This document shows, piece after piece, positions 52,957 through 61,893 of a stretch of 64,000 nt of DNA (position 1 is the stretch's first letter; every line of letters starts with the position of its first letter). The DNA lies in assembly GCF_900119315.1 (NCBI RefSeq), contig NZ_LT827010.1, positions 8,240,001 through 8,304,000 of the forward strand, read 5' to 3'. The stretch comes from Actinoplanes sp. SE50/110. GTDB lineage: Bacteria; Actinomycetota; Actinomycetes; Mycobacteriales; Micromonosporaceae. Both the position numbers and the translations under genes were made by a program. Under the pieces are notes generated by a model. That model saw only the letters and a program-made list of their open reading frames with translations, had not been told where the DNA came from and searched no databases.

Positions 52957-54135
52957 TCAGCAGTACGGAAGGCACTGGTCGGCGTCGAAGGCCTTGGCGA
53001 CCGCCGGCGATGACTCGCCGAGACGGCGGACCACGGCGGCGTTGTGCGCCCGGATCAGGTCGCCGGAGTCCCGCAGCACGCTGTCCTCGGCGAGGTCGAG
53101 CAGCCAGAGCGGGCGCAGGCGGGCCCCGCGCAGCGCCTTGGCGTCGGCCGACTCGATGCCCGGATGGATCCAGGAGAGACCGTGCTCGGCGGCGATCCGG
53201 ACACTCGCGTAATAAACCAGATTGAAGTATTCGGCGGCGCCGGGAATGAGCCGGTCATAGGCGAATCCCACGGCCCTCACGAAAAGGGTGTCGCCGTGAA
53301 TGTAGAAAAGCGAATAGCCGACCGGGGGTTGCCCCGGCAACCGACAGTACAACACCCGCGCTTTGTCGCCCATCGCGGCGGCCTGTCGGCGAAATGACTC
53401 GGTCAGCACGTCCAGGTCATAGGGATGACCATATCGCTCCTGCGTCCGTGCCAGCAGCCCGGCCGCCGTGACATAGGAATTCGGCAGGGTGTCCTCGACC
53501 AATTCGTAACCGGCTGCGGCGAAGGCTTTCACCTCCTGCTTGACCGAATCACGACGGCCTTTGGAGGGCAGGGACCGCAGATAGTCCGGCCATCCGCCGG
53601 CCACCGGGATCCAGGCGTCCGTGGCGATCAGCACGGGCAGCGCGTCGGCCCCGGCGGAGCGCAGCGCGGCCACGTCGGAGGTGCCGAGGAAGACACCCAC
53701 CAGGGGGGCCGGGCCGCGCGGGGCGGTGGGCAGCACCTCGGTGCCGGGCACCTCGGCGCGCAGTTTGCGCAGACTCTCCAGCAGCGGGCCGGCGTGGTCG
53801 CCGGCGCCGGGCCGGGCCAGCAGGTGGGTCTGGTATCCGCGCCGCTGGCCGACCAGCAGGCCGACCGGGCCGGGCGCGGGCAGACCACGCGCCACCAGCT
53901 GGTCCTGCCACTGGTAGAAGGAGTTGTTCTCGGTGGTGACGGCGGTCACGGTGACCGCCGCGGCGGTGTCGCCGGTACCCACGTGCAGCGCCCCGGTGCG
54001 GGTCTCGCCGCCGATGTCGGTGGCGCAGAAGGTCAGCCAGGGTTCGGTCGAGTAGAGGTGTCCCCCCGCCAGCGCGGCCCACTGCGATGCGCTCGCGCCG
54101 CCGGTCACATCGGCGAAGACGGCTTCGGCGCTCAT
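52957..54135 (-). CDS. FemAB/BioF2-like GNAT transferase, first gene of the cluster
   Basis: The 392-residue protein is a tandem GNAT-type fold related to peptidoglycan-branching FemAB and the PF04339 peptidogalycan family. The C-terminal domain contains GRRDSVKQEVKAFAAAGYEL, LYCRLPGQPPVGYSLFYIHG and LSWIHPGIESADAKALRGARL. Such proteins transfer acyl or aminoacyl groups, in some cases from aminoacyl-tRNA, so it could add an amino acid to the product. The ATG at 54135 has only a weak ribosome site. It follows the candidate cluster promoter by about 155 bases. Confidence 0.7.
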   Translation of the reverse strand: MSAEAVFADVTGGASASQWAALAGGHLYSTEPWLTFCATDIGGETRTGALHVGTGDTAAAVTVTAVTTENNSFYQWQDQLVARGLPAPGPVGLLVGQRRGYQTHLLARPGAGDHAGPLLESLRKLRAEVPGTEVLPTAPRGPAPLVGVFLGTSDVAALRSAGADALPVLIATDAWIPVAGGWPDYLRSLPSKGRRDSVKQEVKAFAAAGYELVEDTLPNSYVTAAGLLARTQERYGHPYDLDVLTESFRRQAAAMGDKARVLYCRLPGQPPVGYSLFYIHGDTLFVRAVGFAYDRLIPGAAEYFNLVYYASVRIAAEHGLSWIHPGIESADAKALRGARLRPLWLLDLAEDSVLRDSGDLIRAHNAAVVRRLGESSPAVAKAFDADQCLPYC

Positions 54136-54568
54136 GCCGCGAAGCCGTTCCCGGTAGCTCGGTCACGGGCCCCGCCGCGCGGGTGGCACCGGGACCGGGG
54201 TGTCCGGCGGGTGACAGATGTCAGCATTTTCTCCCCCGATGGGTCCAGGCGTGATCATTCGCATGATCCACAATGGACGACTTGCGGTACGGACCGAAAC
54301 TAGCGACGGATCGGCGAGCCGGTCAAGGACGTACAAATTCACATGTGTTGCTTGCGTGGTGAAATACTTACCGACCACATGACTGATGCCGGAAGGCCGG
54401 CCGAAAATACACCGATCGGTAGATAGATGTTTCTCAAACAGTCCCCTGATCTACTTCGGACACGGTAACGCGCCTCGTCGGACTTCGATGTCCGAACGCC
54501 GACCAAGTCATGAAAGGAGATCTATCCCACATACCGGCCAGGTAGGAGATTAAGGTGCGCGAACGACC
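54136..54568 (-). other. Intergenic region upstream of the carrier-protein cluster
   Basis: About 430 bases, more AT-rich than the surroundings, with no convincing gene. It contains the candidate cluster promoter, an inverted repeat CGGAC-TTCGAT-GTCCG near 54480-54495 and several short palindromes. A 71-codon open frame at 54163-54378 lacks codon bias and a ribosome site. Confidence 0.6.
54297..54326 (-). promoter_or_regulatory. Candidate sigma-A type promoter of the carrier-protein cluster
   Basis: Read leftwards, TTGACC (54326-54321) is followed after 18 bases by TAGTTT (54302-54297). This matches the actinobacterial TTGAC/TAGNNT consensus and leaves a leader of about 155 bases to the first gene. 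Confidence 0.5.
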
Positions 54569-54604
54569 GCGAGCCCGCCAGCCGGGTGGCTGACGGGCTC
54601 GCGG
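54569..54604 (-). terminator. Terminator after signal peptidase I
   Basis: A 16-base stem (CGCGAGCCCGCCAGCC, 54569-54584, with 54589-54604) has one mismatch and a GGGT loop, 22 bases past the lepB stop. It insulates the biosynthetic cluster from upstream read-through. Confidence 0.8.
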
Positions 54605-54626
54605 GCCGAGGTCGGGAGGGCTGCGG

Positions 54627-55262
54627 TCAGCCCTTGTCCGGGACCGACTTGAAGGTGTCCGGGACGGAGAGGGAGCTCCAGCGGGAGGCCGGCCAGTAGA
54701 TGGCGAAGGCCCGCCCGGCGACCCGGTCGACCGGGACGGTGCCCTGATCGGCGTCCAGGTGGGCGCGGGAGTCGGCGGAGTCCGACCGGTGGTCGCCCAT
54801 CACGAACAGGCGCCCGGCCGGGACCGTGACGTCGAACTTGTCGTCCGACGGGGCGTCACCGGGGAACAGATAGGGCTCGTCGAGGGCCTGCCCGTTGACC
54901 GTGAGCCGCTTCTGCGGGTCGCAGCAGACCACCCGGTCACCGCCGACGCCGATGATCCGCTTGATGTACTCCTGGTCGGCGGCGCCCTCACCCCAGGCCT
55001 GCGGGGGCTGGAAGACGATCACCTCACCGCGGTGCGGGTCGCGGAACCGGTAGAGGACCTTGTTCACCAGCACCTTGTCGTTGAGGAGAAGGGTGTTCTC
55101 CATCGACCCGGACGGGATGTAGAAGGTCTGCAGCAGGTAGGCGCGCACCCCGGCGGCGACGAGCACGCCCACCACGATGAGCACGAGCAGCTCGAATCCC
55201 TTGGAACGATAAAAGGGACGATCGTTGATCTTGTCCTCGGACACGGGCGGAGCGTACATCAA
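54627..55262 (-). CDS. lepB: Signal peptidase I
   Basis: The 211-residue membrane serine protease removes signal peptides. After one N-terminal membrane helix (about 26-46) come the catalytic Ser in FYIPSGSMENTLL, the Lys in GEGAADQEYIKRIIGVGGDRV and the family box GDHRSDSADSRAHL. The start at 55262 is used. A second in-frame Met follows immediately. Divergent from the GH18-like lipoprotein gene. Confidence 0.95.
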   Translation of the reverse strand: MMYAPPVSEDKINDRPFYRSKGFELLVLIVVGVLVAAGVRAYLLQTFYIPSGSMENTLLLNDKVLVNKVLYRFRDPHRGEVIVFQPPQAWGEGAADQEYIKRIIGVGGDRVVCCDPQKRLTVNGQALDEPYLFPGDAPSDDKFDVTVPAGRLFVMGDHRSDSADSRAHLDADQGTVPVDRVAGRAFAIYWPASRWSSLSVPDTFKSVPDKG

Positions 55263-55371
55263 TAGTCACCGTGGGGCAGGGACGTCACGCCGACTTCGCG
55301 CAGCCACCCACCCTCTACCGATTCCCAATACATCCGATTTATCCGGGCAACGTAGGTGGAATAGTGCAGGG

Positions 55372-56379
55372 GTGGCTCTCCAACGTTCCGCCCGCGCCGT
55401 GGCCGTCACCGCCCTGCTGCTCGGCGGCTGCTCCAGCACCCACGAGGCGGCTCCCCCGCCGAGCCCCGGCCCCGAACCCCGGGTCACCGCCGAAGCCGTC
55501 GGCGGCCGGCCGGAGACCCTCAGAGTCGCGCCCTACATCGACGTGACGGCCGGCCCGGTCGCGATCGACGACCTGGCCGCCACCGGACAGACCGACTTCA
55601 CCCTGGCCTATCTGCAGGCGCCACCACAGGGCGCCTGCGACCCCGCGTGGGGCGGCCGAACCCCGCTGGCCGACGCCACGGTCACCGGCGAGGCCGACCG
55701 GATCACCGGCCGGGGCGGGAACGTGGTGGTCGCCACCGGCGGCCCGACCGGCACCTACCTGGAGAGCGTCTGCAGCGAGGAGCAGCTGGCCGGCGCGTAC
55801 CGCAAAGCCCTCGACGCGGTCGGCGCCAACCGCCTCGACGTCGACCTGGAGCAGCAGGTCACCGTCGAGCCGGTGATCCGGGCGCTCACCGAGCTGCAGG
55901 AGGACCGGGACACCGCGATCACGCTGACCCTGCCGGTCGCCGGAGTCACCGGCTTCGGCAGCGACGCGATCACCATGCTCAAAGCGGCCGCGGACGCCGG
56001 GCTCAAGGTCACCGTCAACGCGCTCACCATGAACTTCAACGCGGCCGGCGGCGGCTGGGGCCGGGCCATGACGCTCGCCGCCGGCGCCGCCCGGGCCGCC
56101 CTGGCCGGCGTGTGGCCGGACAAGTCGGTCGAGGAGCTGTGGGAGATGTTCGGCGTCACCCCGATGATCGGGGTGAACGGCACCGGCGGGACGACCAAGC
56201 CGGCCGACGCGGCATACCTGCTGAAGTGGGCGAAGAGCAAGGGCGTCGGCTTCGTCAGATTCTGGTCGGTGAACCGGGACACCGGGGCCTGCGGCAACGG
56301 CACGGTCGCCGCGAACTGCAGCGGGATCATCCAGACCGCGTACCAGTTCACCATCCAGTTCCAGAAGTTCAGCGACTGA
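55372..56379 (+). CDS. GH18-like (chitinase-type) lipoprotein
   Basis: The 335-residue product starts with a lipoprotein signal (VTALLLGGC lipobox, Cys at about residue 22), a Pro-rich linker and a TIM-barrel region. The barrel shows VAPYIDVTAG, NVVVATGG and the catalytic strand NRLDVDLEQQ, an NxxDxDxE variant that keeps the proton-donor Glu of family 18. It resembles bacterial chitinase or GH18 carbohydrate-active domains. The GTG at 55372 gives a proper signal. The longer open frame upstream lacks one. The 3' end overlaps the convergent PEP-mutase gene by 11 bases. Confidence 0.72.
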   Translation: MALQRSARAVAVTALLLGGCSSTHEAAPPPSPGPEPRVTAEAVGGRPETLRVAPYIDVTAGPVAIDDLAATGQTDFTLAYLQAPPQGACDPAWGGRTPLADATVTGEADRITGRGGNVVVATGGPTGTYLESVCSEEQLAGAYRKALDAVGANRLDVDLEQQVTVEPVIRALTELQEDRDTAITLTLPVAGVTGFGSDAITMLKAAADAGLKVTVNALTMNFNAAGGGWGRAMTLAAGAARAALAGVWPDKSVEELWEMFGVTPMIGVNGTGGTTKPADAAYLLKWAKSKGVGFVRFWSVNRDTGACGNGTVAANCSGIIQTAYQFTIQFQKFSD

Positions 56380-57118
56380 GCTCGTTCAGCCGCCCGTAGT
56401 CGGCCGCGCCCGCCAGCTCCGCATAGCCGCCCCCGGTGAAGGCCTCCCGGGCGGCGCGGTCCACCAGCCCGTACGCCGCCTGCGCCACCGCCGAGCCCAG
56501 GCTGATCCGGGCCACCCCCAGCTTCGCCAGCTCGCCGATCGACGGCGCGCCCGGCCCGGCCATCACGTTCACCGGCCCCGGGATCCCGGCGACCAGCGCG
56601 CCGACCACCGCGGGATCGGTGGCGCCGGGCACGAAGATGCCGTCCGCCCCGGCGTCCCGATAGGCCCGGCCGCGCTCGATCGCCTCGGTCACGTCACCCA
56701 GGCCGAACAGCAGCGTGTCGATCCGGGCGTTGAGGAACACCGCCGGGGCGGCCGCCCGGGCCGCGGCGAGCCGCTCGGTCTGCTCGGCGATCGAGCGGCG
56801 GCCGTCCTCCAGGTTCACCCCGGCCACCCCGGCGGCGGCCATCTCGCGCAGGGTGCGGGCCGGGTCGCCGTACCCGGCCTCGACGTCCACCGACACCGGC
56901 ACGGACACCGCGGCGACGATCCGGCGGGCCGCGGCCACCGCCGCTTCCCGGCCGAGCGCGTCACCGTCCGGCACGCCCAGGCTCCAGGCCACTCCGGCGC
57001 TGGTGGTGGCGACCGCGGCGGCGCCGGCCGCGGCGACGATCCGGGCGCTCGCCACGTCCCAGACGTTGACCAGGACGAGCGGCGAGCCGGGCTGATGCAG
57101 GGCAGTGAAGTCGGTCAC
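56369..57118 (-). CDS. Isocitrate lyase/PEP mutase family protein
   Basis: The 249-residue TIM-barrel protein has VNVWDVASARIVAAAG, the metal-binding VSVDVEAGYGDP and VNLEDG, and FLNARIDT, as in the ICL/PEP mutase superfamily (oxaloacetate decarboxylase, 2-methylisocitrate lyase or phosphonopyruvate hydrolase types). The KKCGH motif of true isocitrate lyases is absent, so the substrate is unclear. The start is GTG at 57118. It is divergent from and overlaps the leader of the ArsR-like regulator. Confidence 0.82.
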   Translation of the reverse strand: MTDFTALHQPGSPLVLVNVWDVASARIVAAAGAAAVATTSAGVAWSLGVPDGDALGREAAVAAARRIVAAVSVPVSVDVEAGYGDPARTLREMAAAGVAGVNLEDGRRSIAEQTERLAAARAAAPAVFLNARIDTLLFGLGDVTEAIERGRAYRDAGADGIFVPGATDPAVVGALVAGIPGPVNVMAGPGAPSIGELAKLGVARISLGSAVAQAAYGLVDRAAREAFTGGGYAELAGAADYGRLNELSR

Positions 57119-57178
57119 GGCACCGAGTCAACGCGGCCGGTGCGCTCCGGCGGCAACCATTTAGCGCAGACTGAAAGC

Positions 57179-58144
57179 ATGGTCGCGATCGCGTTGCCCC
57201 CGGACGCCGCCACCCGGATCAGGTTCGGCGTGTCCTGCCTGTGGGAGGTGGTGACCAGCCTGCGGGTGCTGCACGGGCGGGGGGATCATCCCGTACACCG
57301 CCGGTGGGCGGACCGGAACCGGCCGGGGCCCGGCGGCCTGCTCGCCCGCCTGGTGCCGCCGGCCGGGGGCTACGCCCCCGATTTCCTGACCCCGCCGCCG
57401 GCCGGCCTGACCGCCGACCTCGACGCCGAACTGTCGGTTCTTCGCCAGACCGACCACGATGTCGTCCGTGCCCATCTCGCGCTCCTGGCGGGCGACCCGG
57501 CCCCCGGACTCGCCGAGGACCCGGACCGCGGCCTGGCCCGGCTCTGCGACGAGATCGCGGCCTACTGGGCGTCCTCGATCGCCCCGGACTGGCCGCGCAT
57601 GCACGGCCTGCTCGACGCCGACGTCCGCCGCCGCGCCCACCGGCTGGCCACCGACGGCGCCGCGGCCGTCCTCAACGACCTGCACGACCGGGTCCGCTGG
57701 ACCGGCGGCACCCTCCTGGTCGACCAGCGGCACTGCACCGCCTCGGACGTCCCGGACGGCAGCGGGCTGGTGCTGATCCCCTCGGTGTTCGCCTGGCCGG
57801 CGGTGCTCACCGTCTCCGCGTGGGGCACCCCGCAACTCGCCTACCCGGCCGCCGGGGTCGCCACCCTCACCGAGACCCCGGCGGCCCCGCCGGACGCGCT
57901 CAGCGCGCTGCTCGGCGCCGGACGCGCCCGCATCCTGTCCGAACTGCACGTGCCCCGCTCCACCACCGGCCTGGCCCGGCGGACCGGGCTCACCGCCGGC
58001 GGCGTCTCCCAGCACCTGCGTGTGCTGCGCGCCGCCGGCCTGGTCACCACCCACCGGGAGGGGCGCTCGCTGCTCAACTCGCGCACCGCGGCCGCGGAAA
58101 CCCTGCTCGCCGCGGCCCCGTCCCCGGTGCGGCGGCTCCTATAG
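57179..58144 (+). CDS. ArsR-like winged-helix regulator (DUF5937 type)
   Basis: The 321-residue protein has an N-terminal DUF5937-like domain and a C-terminal winged helix with LGAGRARILSELHV, the recognition helix LTAGGVSQHLRVLRAAGLV and a HREGRSLLNSR wing, matching ArsR-type regulators. No metal-binding Cys pair is visible. The ATG at 57179 follows GAAAG. It is probably an autoregulator or a regulator of the divergent PEP-mutase-like gene. Its last six bases overlap the convergent kinase gene. Confidence 0.78.
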   Translation: MVAIALPPDAATRIRFGVSCLWEVVTSLRVLHGRGDHPVHRRWADRNRPGPGGLLARLVPPAGGYAPDFLTPPPAGLTADLDAELSVLRQTDHDVVRAHLALLAGDPAPGLAEDPDRGLARLCDEIAAYWASSIAPDWPRMHGLLDADVRRRAHRLATDGAAAVLNDLHDRVRWTGGTLLVDQRHCTASDVPDGSGLVLIPSVFAWPAVLTVSAWGTPQLAYPAAGVATLTETPAAPPDALSALLGAGRARILSELHVPRSTTGLARRTGLTAGGVSQHLRVLRAAGLVTTHREGRSLLNSRTAAAETLLAAAPSPVRRLL

Positions 58145-59677
58145 CGGCAGGACCACCGCCGACGGTCTGCCGGCGAAACAGGTCACCGACATCCGGTCCC
58201 GGGTCACATCGCTCGCGAAGGTCACCGACGCGGTGAGGCCCGGCCCCGGATCGACCCGCTCGACGCTGTAGCCGTCGGCCGGCGTCCAGTCGAGCAGCCG
58301 GACGTTCCCGGCGGCGCAGGCGGCGTGCACGAAGCCGCCCTTGGTGTCCAGCCGGGTGCCGGCCGGCGCCGTGTCGCTCGGCGCCGGGCTGCCGCCGCCG
58401 CCCGGCCCCGGAACCGCGGACGGCACGGCCGGGCCGGAGGGACGGACCTGCGCGCTGGACGGCACGTCACTGACCACCGCCGCCGGGCGGTGCGACGACC
58501 GGGCGCCCGGCGACGCCGGCGAGGCGGTCGCCGACCGGGCCGGCGGCGCGACCGCGCCGGCGCTGGCCGGTGGCCCGGCGCCGAGCCCGCCCGGGCCGGA
58601 ATCATCCGACCGGGTGACCCAGATCGCCCCCACGGTGACAAGCAGAAGCGCCAGCACGACGCCGGCCAGCACCCGGGTGCGCCGATCCGCGGCCACCGGC
58701 CGGACCACTGACACCGGAAGCCGGGCCTCCGCGATCGCCTCGGTCTGCTCGTCGAACCGCGTCGGCATCAGCATCGGGGCCGGTGGCGCCGGTGGCGGGG
58801 ACACCGCCTCCGCCGCGTCGCCCAGCACCTCCGACACCTCGGCCGCCGACGGGCGGTCCGCCGGCTCCTTGGCCAGGCAGCGGTCGACCAGGTCGGCGAC
58901 CGCCTCCGGCACACCGGGCAGGTCCGGCAGCGGGGCCGGCTCGGCGTAGATGTGCGCGCTGAGCATCTGCGTGGTCGTCTCCACGGTCCACGGCGACTCG
59001 TCGGCCAGCAGGCGGTACAGCAGCACGCCGAGCGCGTAGACGTCCGACGCCGGCTCGATCGCGCCGCCGGTGAGCCGCTCCGGGGCCAGGTAGGCGGGGG
59101 TGCCGAGCAGCCCCTCCTCCGGCTCGGCCGGGCCGGCCGCCGCGGCGATGCCGAAGTCCACCACCTTGGCGCCGGCCGGGGTGACCATCACGTTCGCCAT
59201 CTTGATGTCCCGGTGCACCAGGCCGTCCTCGTGCGCGGCGGCCAGCGCGGCGGCCACCTCGCCGCAGATCCGGAACACCCGGCGCGGCGGCAGCGGGGCG
59301 TCCTCGATGCGCTGCTGCAACGTCGGTCCGTTGATCAATTCCATGACGACGTACGGAACGGGATTCTCCGAATCGTCTTCCCCGAAGTCGTAGATCTGGG
59401 CGATGTTCGGATGCGACAACGTGGCCGCGGCCCGGGCCTCGTGCAGGATCCGGCTGCGGAACCGTTCGTCACCGGCGTACCGCCCGGCCAGAACCTTGAC
59501 CGCCACCAGCCGGTTCAGCACCTCGTCGGTGGCCCGCCAGACCACGGCCATCCCGCCGCGCCCGAGTTCGTCCAGCAGCCGGTACCGGCCACCGAGTTTG
59601 CGTCCCTCGTCCACTCGACGCAGTTTGCCGAAATGCTCGCCGATTCGCACATCGGCGATCCTGCGAATGCCATTCAT
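58139..59677 (-). CDS. Membrane Ser/Thr protein kinase
   Basis: The 512-residue protein is a eukaryotic-type kinase with GRGGMAVVW (Gly loop), AVKVLAG (ATP Lys), HRDIKMANVMV (catalytic loop), DFG and APE. One membrane helix follows (about residues 343-363), then a Pro/Ser/Ala-rich linker and an extracytoplasmic domain of about 90 residues. This is the PknA/B-like layout without PASTA repeats. The start is ATG at 59677, with a GTG at 59614 as an alternative beginning nearer the kinase domain. It is convergent with the ArsR-like gene and divergent from the CocE-family hydrolase. Confidence 0.9.
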   Translation of the reverse strand: MNGIRRIADVRIGEHFGKLRRVDEGRKLGGRYRLLDELGRGGMAVVWRATDEVLNRLVAVKVLAGRYAGDERFRSRILHEARAAATLSHPNIAQIYDFGEDDSENPVPYVVMELINGPTLQQRIEDAPLPPRRVFRICGEVAAALAAAHEDGLVHRDIKMANVMVTPAGAKVVDFGIAAAAGPAEPEEGLLGTPAYLAPERLTGGAIEPASDVYALGVLLYRLLADESPWTVETTTQMLSAHIYAEPAPLPDLPGVPEAVADLVDRCLAKEPADRPSAAEVSEVLGDAAEAVSPPPAPPAPMLMPTRFDEQTEAIAEARLPVSVVRPVAADRRTRVLAGVVLALLLVTVGAIWVTRSDDSGPGGLGAGPPASAGAVAPPARSATASPASPGARSSHRPAAVVSDVPSSAQVRPSGPAVPSAVPGPGGGGSPAPSDTAPAGTRLDTKGGFVHAACAAGNVRLLDWTPADGYSVERVDPGPGLTASVTFASDVTRDRMSVTCFAGRPSAVVLPL

Positions 59678-59731
59678 CTTTCATATTCCGCGGGGTGTGG
59701 ATATCGTCGGAATCCGGCGATGGGGGGCTCG

Positions 59732-61372
59732 ATGGCGATCTCCGGACGGCAACGGCTGACCGACGCGGCACTGAGCCGCCTGTTCGGTCGGGCGCCCGCC
59801 CTGCACGGGTACTCGGTGGAGCAGGTCCGCACCCCGATGCGCGACGGTGTCCGCCTCCTCGGCGACCACTTCACCCCGGTCACCGACCGGCCGCGCGGCA
59901 CCGTGCTGATCCGTACCCCGTACGGCCGCGGCCTGCCCACCTCGGCGCTGAACGGCCGGCTCTTCGCCGCCCGCGGCTACCACGTGCTGCTACAGAGCGT
60001 GCGCGGCACCTTCGGCTCGGAGGGCACCTTCACCCCGATGGCCCAGGAGACCGAGGACGGCCAGGACACCGTCGCCTGGCTGCGCGAGCAGCCCTGGTTC
60101 GACGGTCGGCTGGCCACCCTCGGCGCCTCCTACCTGGGCTGGACCCAGTGGACGCTGCTCCAGGACCCGCCGCCCGAGCTGCACACCGCGGTGATCTACG
60201 TCGGCCCGCACGACTTCCGGGAAGCCGTCTACGGCACCGGCGCCTTCACCCTCGGTGATTTCCTCGGCTGGAGTGACCAGATCGTCCACCAGGAGGACGG
60301 CGGCCTGCGCCGGGTGCTGTCGATGGCCACCGCCCCGCGCCGGCTGCGTCCCGCCCTGGCCGGCCTCCCCCTGCCCGAAGCCGCCGAGCCGGTGCTGCGC
60401 GGCCGGGCCCCGTGGTACCGGCAGTGGCTCGCCCACCCGGACGGCGACGACCCGTGGTGGGCCCCGTACCGGGCCGGCGCCGCCCTCGACAAGGTGACCG
60501 TCCCGGTCCTGCTGATCGGCGGCTGGCAGGACCTGTTCCTCGACCAGACCCTCCAGCAGTACACCGCCCTGCGCAACCGCGGCGTCGACGTCGCCCTGAC
60601 CGTCGGCCCGTGGACACATCTGCAGGTCGGACTGCACGCGGCCGGCCTCGTCGCCCGGGAGAGCCTGGCCTGGCTCGACCAGCACCTGGCCGGCGGCCCG
60701 GCCGCCCGCAAGTCACCCGTCCGGGTGCACCGCACCGGCGAACGCGCCTGGCACGATCTGCCCGCCTGGCCGCCCCCGACCGAACCGGCCACCTTCCACC
60801 TGCGCTCCGGCCGCCGCCTCACCACCACCGCTCCCGGCCCGGACGAGGGCGTCGCCGCCTTCACCTACGACCCCGCCGACCCCACCCCGTCCGTCGGCGG
60901 CCGCACCCTCACCGGCTCGATGGGCGTCAAGGACAACCGCGCCCTCGAAGCCCGCCCCGACGTCCTCACCTTCACCACCGACCCGTTGCCCACCGCCGTC
61001 GACGTGATCGGCGGCCCCACCCTCACGCTCACCGTCACCGTCGACAACCCGCACGCCGACATCTTCGCCCGCCTCTGCGACGTCGACCCGCACGGCCGCT
61101 CCCTCAACTTCACCGACCAGCACCGGCGCCTCGACCCCGGCCACCCGGCCGGCGAGCCGCACCGGCTGGAACTCACCCTCGACCCGTGCTTCCACCGGTT
61201 GCTCGCCGGCCACCGCCTGCGGCTGCAACTCTCCGGTGGGGCGTTCCCACGCTTCGCCCGCAACCCGGGGCGGGTGGGGGGCGGGCTGGCCGCCTCACAC
61301 CACACGATCGACGTGGCCGGATGCCGCCTCACGATTCCGGTGGCCACCGCGCCGCCGCTCACCATCCGCTGA
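59732..61372 (+). CDS. CocE/NonD-family alpha/beta hydrolase
   Basis: The 546-residue protein has an alpha/beta hydrolase core with nucleophile Ser in LGASYLGWTQW and acid and base residues in GGWQDLFLD and VGPWTHLQVG. A C-terminal jelly-roll domain (from about residue 350; VGGPTLTLTVTV) is typical of X-Pro dipeptidyl-peptidase and cocaine esterase relatives. The substrate is unknown, likely an ester or acyl-peptide. Start ATG 59732 has GGGGGG before it, and an ATG at 59720 is also possible. Confidence 0.85.
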   Translation: MAISGRQRLTDAALSRLFGRAPALHGYSVEQVRTPMRDGVRLLGDHFTPVTDRPRGTVLIRTPYGRGLPTSALNGRLFAARGYHVLLQSVRGTFGSEGTFTPMAQETEDGQDTVAWLREQPWFDGRLATLGASYLGWTQWTLLQDPPPELHTAVIYVGPHDFREAVYGTGAFTLGDFLGWSDQIVHQEDGGLRRVLSMATAPRRLRPALAGLPLPEAAEPVLRGRAPWYRQWLAHPDGDDPWWAPYRAGAALDKVTVPVLLIGGWQDLFLDQTLQQYTALRNRGVDVALTVGPWTHLQVGLHAAGLVARESLAWLDQHLAGGPAARKSPVRVHRTGERAWHDLPAWPPPTEPATFHLRSGRRLTTTAPGPDEGVAAFTYDPADPTPSVGGRTLTGSMGVKDNRALEARPDVLTFTTDPLPTAVDVIGGPTLTLTVTVDNPHADIFARLCDVDPHGRSLNFTDQHRRLDPGHPAGEPHRLELTLDPCFHRLLAGHRLRLQLSGGAFPRFARNPGRVGGGLAASHHTIDVAGCRLTIPVATAPPLTIR

Positions 61373-61524
61373 CCGCACCGCCGGAGCATGCCGCGACCGA
61401 CCGACCGAACCGCATCCGACTCCGCTCCACGGCCGGCCGCCGTCCGCTCGACGTCCGGACCGCACTCCCGGCGCCCCCGCAACCGACTCCGCTTCACCGA
61501 CCGGACCGCCGTCCAGCCGGTGCG

Positions 61525-61893
61525 TCACTGTTCCGGCGGCTGCGGGGCTTGCATCCACCATTCGGTGAACTGCCGGGCCTGCCCGGTGTGATCCAGCCGC
61601 AGTACCCAGAGGTTGCGGTATTCGCGATCCGGATAGCAGGTGCGACCTTCGATCACGGCGAGTTCCTCGGTGACGATCAACGGCTGCCAGGAGAACGTCG
61701 TGGTGCCCGGACCATCGCGATGCTTCAGCCAGCCGGCGACAATGGCCTCGCGGCCGCGCCAGGGGGATGAATAGGGGGCGGTGAAGTAGGCGGCGTCATC
61801 GGTGAAAAGATCGCGGATGTCGTCCGGATCGTTCGACTCCCACGCCTTGCGGTACTTCGCGATCCAGGCGGCAACGGCATCCAGGCTGGTCAT
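61525..61893 (-). CDS. SnoaL-like/NTF2-fold protein
   Basis: The 122-residue protein has the nuclear transport factor 2 fold (YRKAWESNDPDDIRDLFTDDAAYF, a strand-rich middle and a C-terminal FTEWWMQAP tail). SnoaL-type proteins act as cyclases or small-molecule binding enzymes, but no catalytic Asp/His pair can be fixed. The ATG at 61893 begins MTSLDAVAAW. It stands alone between two intergenic stretches. Confidence 0.8.
   Translation of the reverse strand: MTSLDAVAAWIAKYRKAWESNDPDDIRDLFTDDAAYFTAPYSSPWRGREAIVAGWLKHRDGPGTTTFSWQPLIVTEELAVIEGRTCYPDREYRNLWVLRLDHTGQARQFTEWWMQAPQPPEQ

Noticed and set aside
54163..54378. 71-codon minus-strand frame upstream of the carrier-protein cluster
   Set aside because: Third-position codon usage is not GC-biased, there is no ribosome site, and it covers the candidate promoter and leader.
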